Assembly (NCBI GenBank): GCA_949775045.1
Contig: OX459100.1
Span: 5,642,136 to 5,706,135 of the forward strand
Direction of reading: 5' to 3'
DNA: 64,000 nucleotides
Source of the DNA: Metridium senile
Lineage: Eukaryota > Cnidaria > Anthozoa > Actiniaria > Metridiidae
Shown here: piece after piece, positions 61,048 to 64,000 of the stretch
Numbering within the stretch: the stretch's first letter is position 1
Layout of the letters: every line of letters begins with the position of its first letter
Program-made: the position numbers and the translations under genes
The notes under the pieces: generated by a model
Database searches by the model: none
What the model was told of the DNA's origin: nothing
Seen by the model: the letters and a program-made list of their open reading frames with translations, nothing else

Positions 61048-62816
61048 TTTGAAAGTTGTGTCTTGAAACACCACAAATACTTCACCAAAATTGAAATAAT
61101 TCAGATAAAATGAAACCGAAGCTATCGAGGGTATGTAGAGCTTTCCCTCTGTGTAGATAGTTCAGATGTTTTGTCGAGTTTAGATGATTGAAATCCTGTT
61201 AACGCAAAGCGTTCATTTTGTTCATAACTGCCGCCATCTTGCCCGCCATGTGAATCGAACCACTTGTACGCATGAGCAGACGTCAGACCACAGGAAGCCC
61301 ACAAGAGAAAAAAATCTCTGATAGTGACTTTTTGAAAATAAATAAATAAATAAATAGATAGATCACTTTTTTAACGTCTTAATTCTTCTAGACTGATACG
61401 TGTGCCGTACTAATGGGGGAGACTCAGATACACTCACTACCTCTACGTTGAATTATTTTGCACACAATTCAGCTCACATGCTCATTTTTGCGAGGGAGAA
61501 AAACTAGATAACCCAGAGAAAAACCCTGAAGCTGTGAAAGTATCAGTTTTGATTTTATTTCATGATTTATAAAAAAGTGATGTTTTCCAGCACGACATGT
61601 GGCTGAGTAGCAAACTATGACAAAACACACATACTAAAGGTTTTCACATAATTGTTTATTATTGCAATTCAATTTGCTAACTAACTTTAATCTCAATAAA
61701 TAATACTATATCTAATAGCTATATATTTGAGAAAGATAGGCCGTTTTAGAGTAAATAAATGATATAAATTATTAGCAGATGCCAAAGTACATACAAAAAT
61801 TTGAAAATAAAAAAGCTGCATTTTTTTTAGTTTGACAGACTACCGAATCATCATTAGAATTTAGCACTTCCAGAGTCGACTACCCTGAGGAGCTCATGAG
61901 TAAAATTAATGGGTAAACTCATCATATCTCTTAGGAGTTAAAATCAGCTATAAGGGTATTCACATTGAAATTTAGATTGTTGTCTTTTCTTTTCTCGTAA
62001 AAGGATGAGCAAATCACTTTTTGTATAGTTTGATATGCTTTTTTTTTTTTTTCTTTTTACACGAGGGGTTAAAAGTTGTTCATGCCAGGTCATTTTAATT
62101 CCTTACAAGCATACTTTTATATATACTATATATATATATAATACGTTTACCCCCTTAAGTCTAGTTCATACTAGCAACATAAGCAAAATATTTATTATAC
62201 CCTGGGGAATTAGAAAACAAAGTGTTTCCTTTTCTAATTTCTTTTGTTTTGATTATGATTATGACGCAGTGTGAACTAGGCTTTAGTAATGCATTTCTCA
62301 AAAAGGTGTGAGAAAAGACAAGTGCGGCTAATGGGCAAAGACCAACTGAGTCTGCTTATGTCTCTAATGTGAACCAGGCTTTAGAAGTGGACTACTAAGC
62401 AAAGTCTTTGCACAACTAGTTCTCACACTGAGGATGAAATATTACAAGAGATGGCTGTAGAATAAGTAACAACTCCAGTTGTAACCTGCAAAAACAGGTG
62501 TTCTTGTGGAAATCGTTTTTGAAAAAAATGGGTTTTGGGCAAGCAATAAGGAAGTGAGGGGGAGAGGGAGGGGAAAAGGAAGAGAAGACTTCTCTTCCCT
62601 TCCCCTCCCCCCACCTTTTCTTTTTTGTCTAGGCCCCATGTTTCTCATGGGTATCAAGGCAACACAGGAACCCCAAAATACAATTTTCCCTAAAACCCAA
62701 AGGAACGCCTTTGCAGGCTACTCCAGTTGGAACAAACATTACTATATAAGTTAAGTAAAGTTCCCTAAATGTATTACAACTGGTAAGTTCTACTGTATTC
62801 TTATGCTAAATTGTTT
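61048..62816. other. Spacer between NUP93 and DERL1
   Basis: Should hold the NUP93 promoter and 5' leader next to 61047 and the DERL1 3' untranslated region next to 62817. Purine/pyrimidine palindrome at about 62550-62612 (GGGAGGGGAAAAGGAAGAGA / TCTCTTCCCTTCCCCTCCCC). No other gene seen. Confidence 0.45.
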
Positions 62817-62973
62817 TTATTCGTCTAATCTTCTGCCTTGCCCCCAGGCGCGTCCCCACAATCCTCCTCCTCCTCCACCACCACCATCATTACCATCATC
62901 ACGTGGTCGTCTGCTTGCTGGTGCAACTCCAAATCCACTGACTCCACCTTGTCGATTTGGAAGATACTTGTAA
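62817..62973 (-). CDS. DERL1: Derlin-1, last coding exon (partial gene)
   Basis: Derlins are ER-membrane rhomboid-like proteins of the ERAD retrotranslocation channel. This exon encodes only the cytosolic C-terminus. It begins after TTTTCAATAG with one base completing a codon, then YKYLPNRQGGVSGFGVAPAS, a glycine run, and WGQGRRLDE before TAA. RRGGVSGFG-P-AS and a final WGQG-RL are typical of the Derlin-1 tail; the latter is the SHP box that binds p97/VCP. The preceding exon's donor TGTAAGTG (minus) lies at 63998-63999, so only its last base (64000) is inside the window. Ending xT|T, it would give Phe or Leu before Tyr, as in human. The intron holds a fold-back element and a simple repeat. 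Confidence 0.92.
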
Positions 62974-63009
62974 CTATTGAAAATATCAAAAGTTTGAGCA
63001 ATAAATAGA

Positions 63010-63072
63010 ATGAATAGATGAATGAATGAATGAATGGATGAATGGATGAATGGATGGATGAATGGATGGATG
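63010..63072. repeat. (GAAT/GGAT)n microsatellite in DERL1 intron
   Basis: Tetranucleotide GAAT/GGAT array. Confidence 0.85.
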
Positions 63073-63210
63073 ACTGAGTAAGTGGCTGAGAATATCAAAA
63101 GTTTGAGCAATAAGTTTAGGAAATCAAGTTTGTTTTTCAATTTTCAATTTGGATTATATTTGCATGAGTGTTGTTTTTCAAAAATAATCAAACATGTACC
63201 AGGCCTCAAA

Positions 63211-63505
63211 CATCCTCGGGAACCCAGGGGTATTCTTCTGTCGCTCGTTTCTCGCTTCCACAACATATACCCCTGGGAACGTAGTCTGTTGGAGCTTGTT
63301 CCGGAAGTCAAAAATCAAACTTATTTAATGACTTTCTTTGAATGGTTATCTTGATTTTCATTGGTCGACCTAATAAGGTCGACCAATCAGGAAAGAGCTG
63401 AATTTTGACTTCCGGAACAAGCTCCAACAGACTACGTTCCCAGGGGTATATGTTGTGGAAGCGAGAAACGAGCGACAGAAGAATACCCCTGGGTTCCCGA
63501 GGATG
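63211..63505. mobile_element. Fold-back element, CATCCTCGGGAACCCAGG ends, perfect 9-bp target duplication
   Basis: The two halves are near-complete reverse complements. GGCCTCAAA stands directly on both sides (63202-63210, 63506-63514). Sister of 15687-15972. In the DERL1 intron. Confidence 0.95.
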
Positions 63506-64000
63506 GGCCTCAAACTAATTCCAAATTTAACAAGAAAAAAATATTATATTGATATCAATAAGAATGATAGTGATAATAATGATAATAATAATAATAATGA
63601 TGAAGTGAGGTCACTGAAGATGGCACATCATTCCAAGATAAATTAATTAATTTTGTGGGTATATACATATCCATTCAGAATAATGTAACATAAGGGGCAG
63701 ACCATTAGATATTTGATGGGTGCAGGATATTTATTTTTGCCATCAAGGCTGTGCAGGATATTTCTTTTAGCTTTTTTTTTAAAAAAAATTTCAGGTTTTG
63801 TTTTTGTGCATGGTAGTTTTTATTTTTCAAGGTTAAAGATGTGATTGGTATTGTTTTTATCAATTATCTAATAGTCTGTCCCTAATCATTGCTACAATAA
63901 ATTATTGTGATTACATCTAATCACCACCAGAAACCATTGACTGAGTATAATAATTATTGGACAGTCTGCTTGATTGATGAATAAAGAGCAAACACTTACA

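Overview
This is animal nuclear DNA, AT-rich, with spliced genes (GT-AG introns in consistent phase) and dense repeats. No operons, ribosome-binding sites or phage-like structures were seen. The intact 27-exon NUP93, the DERL1 tail and GAREM-type proteins show a metazoan. The repeat content (a CCCGGGGGGG-ended element with GTACCTTTTAGGGT units, a tRNA-derived SINE tail, many fold-back elements) looks like an anthozoan cnidarian (coral or anemone). That last step is recognition from memory, not a search.

Region 1, about 0.27-42 kb, is a tandem cluster of six genes of the GAREM/THEMIS (CABIT-domain) adaptor superfamily. Four lie on the minus strand: A (270-1769, CABIT only), B (3634-5373, CABIT+SAM), C (8602-9174, SAM only) and D (12646-14364, CABIT+SAM). 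Two lie on the plus strand: E (19478-24829, two coding exons, CABIT+SAM) and F (28445-42053, three coding exons, CABIT plus a very long tyrosine-rich tail, no SAM). The five CABIT genes share an N-terminal signature (W(S/T) ... L..F(L/V) ... (L/P/M)P.(V/I/T)VK(V/L/F)). The SAM domains of D and E end in a GAREM-like W-(R/L)-P. By analogy with vertebrate GAREM and THEMIS these are cytoplasmic adaptors recruiting GRB2, SHP2 or PI3K to phosphotyrosine signalling. F stands out, with 11 YxxM and 9 YxN motifs in internal amino-acid repeats. The SAM module is unstable here: lost in A and F, free-standing in C, and present as decayed extra copies behind E.

Region 2, 42-45.6 kb, holds fold-back elements, TA-flanked MITEs and a decayed non-LTR retrotransposon end. 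Region 3, 45.65-61.05 kb, is a complete NUP93 gene on the minus strand (27 coding exons, predicted 815 residues), whose introns carry trinucleotide microsatellites and MITEs. Region 4, 62.8-64 kb, is the last coding exon of DERL1 (minus), with the preceding exon ending at the window edge.

NUP93 and DERL1 are housekeeping neighbours with no evident functional tie to the adaptor cluster. The GAREM-like genes could form a local signalling-adaptor family; joint action is inference.
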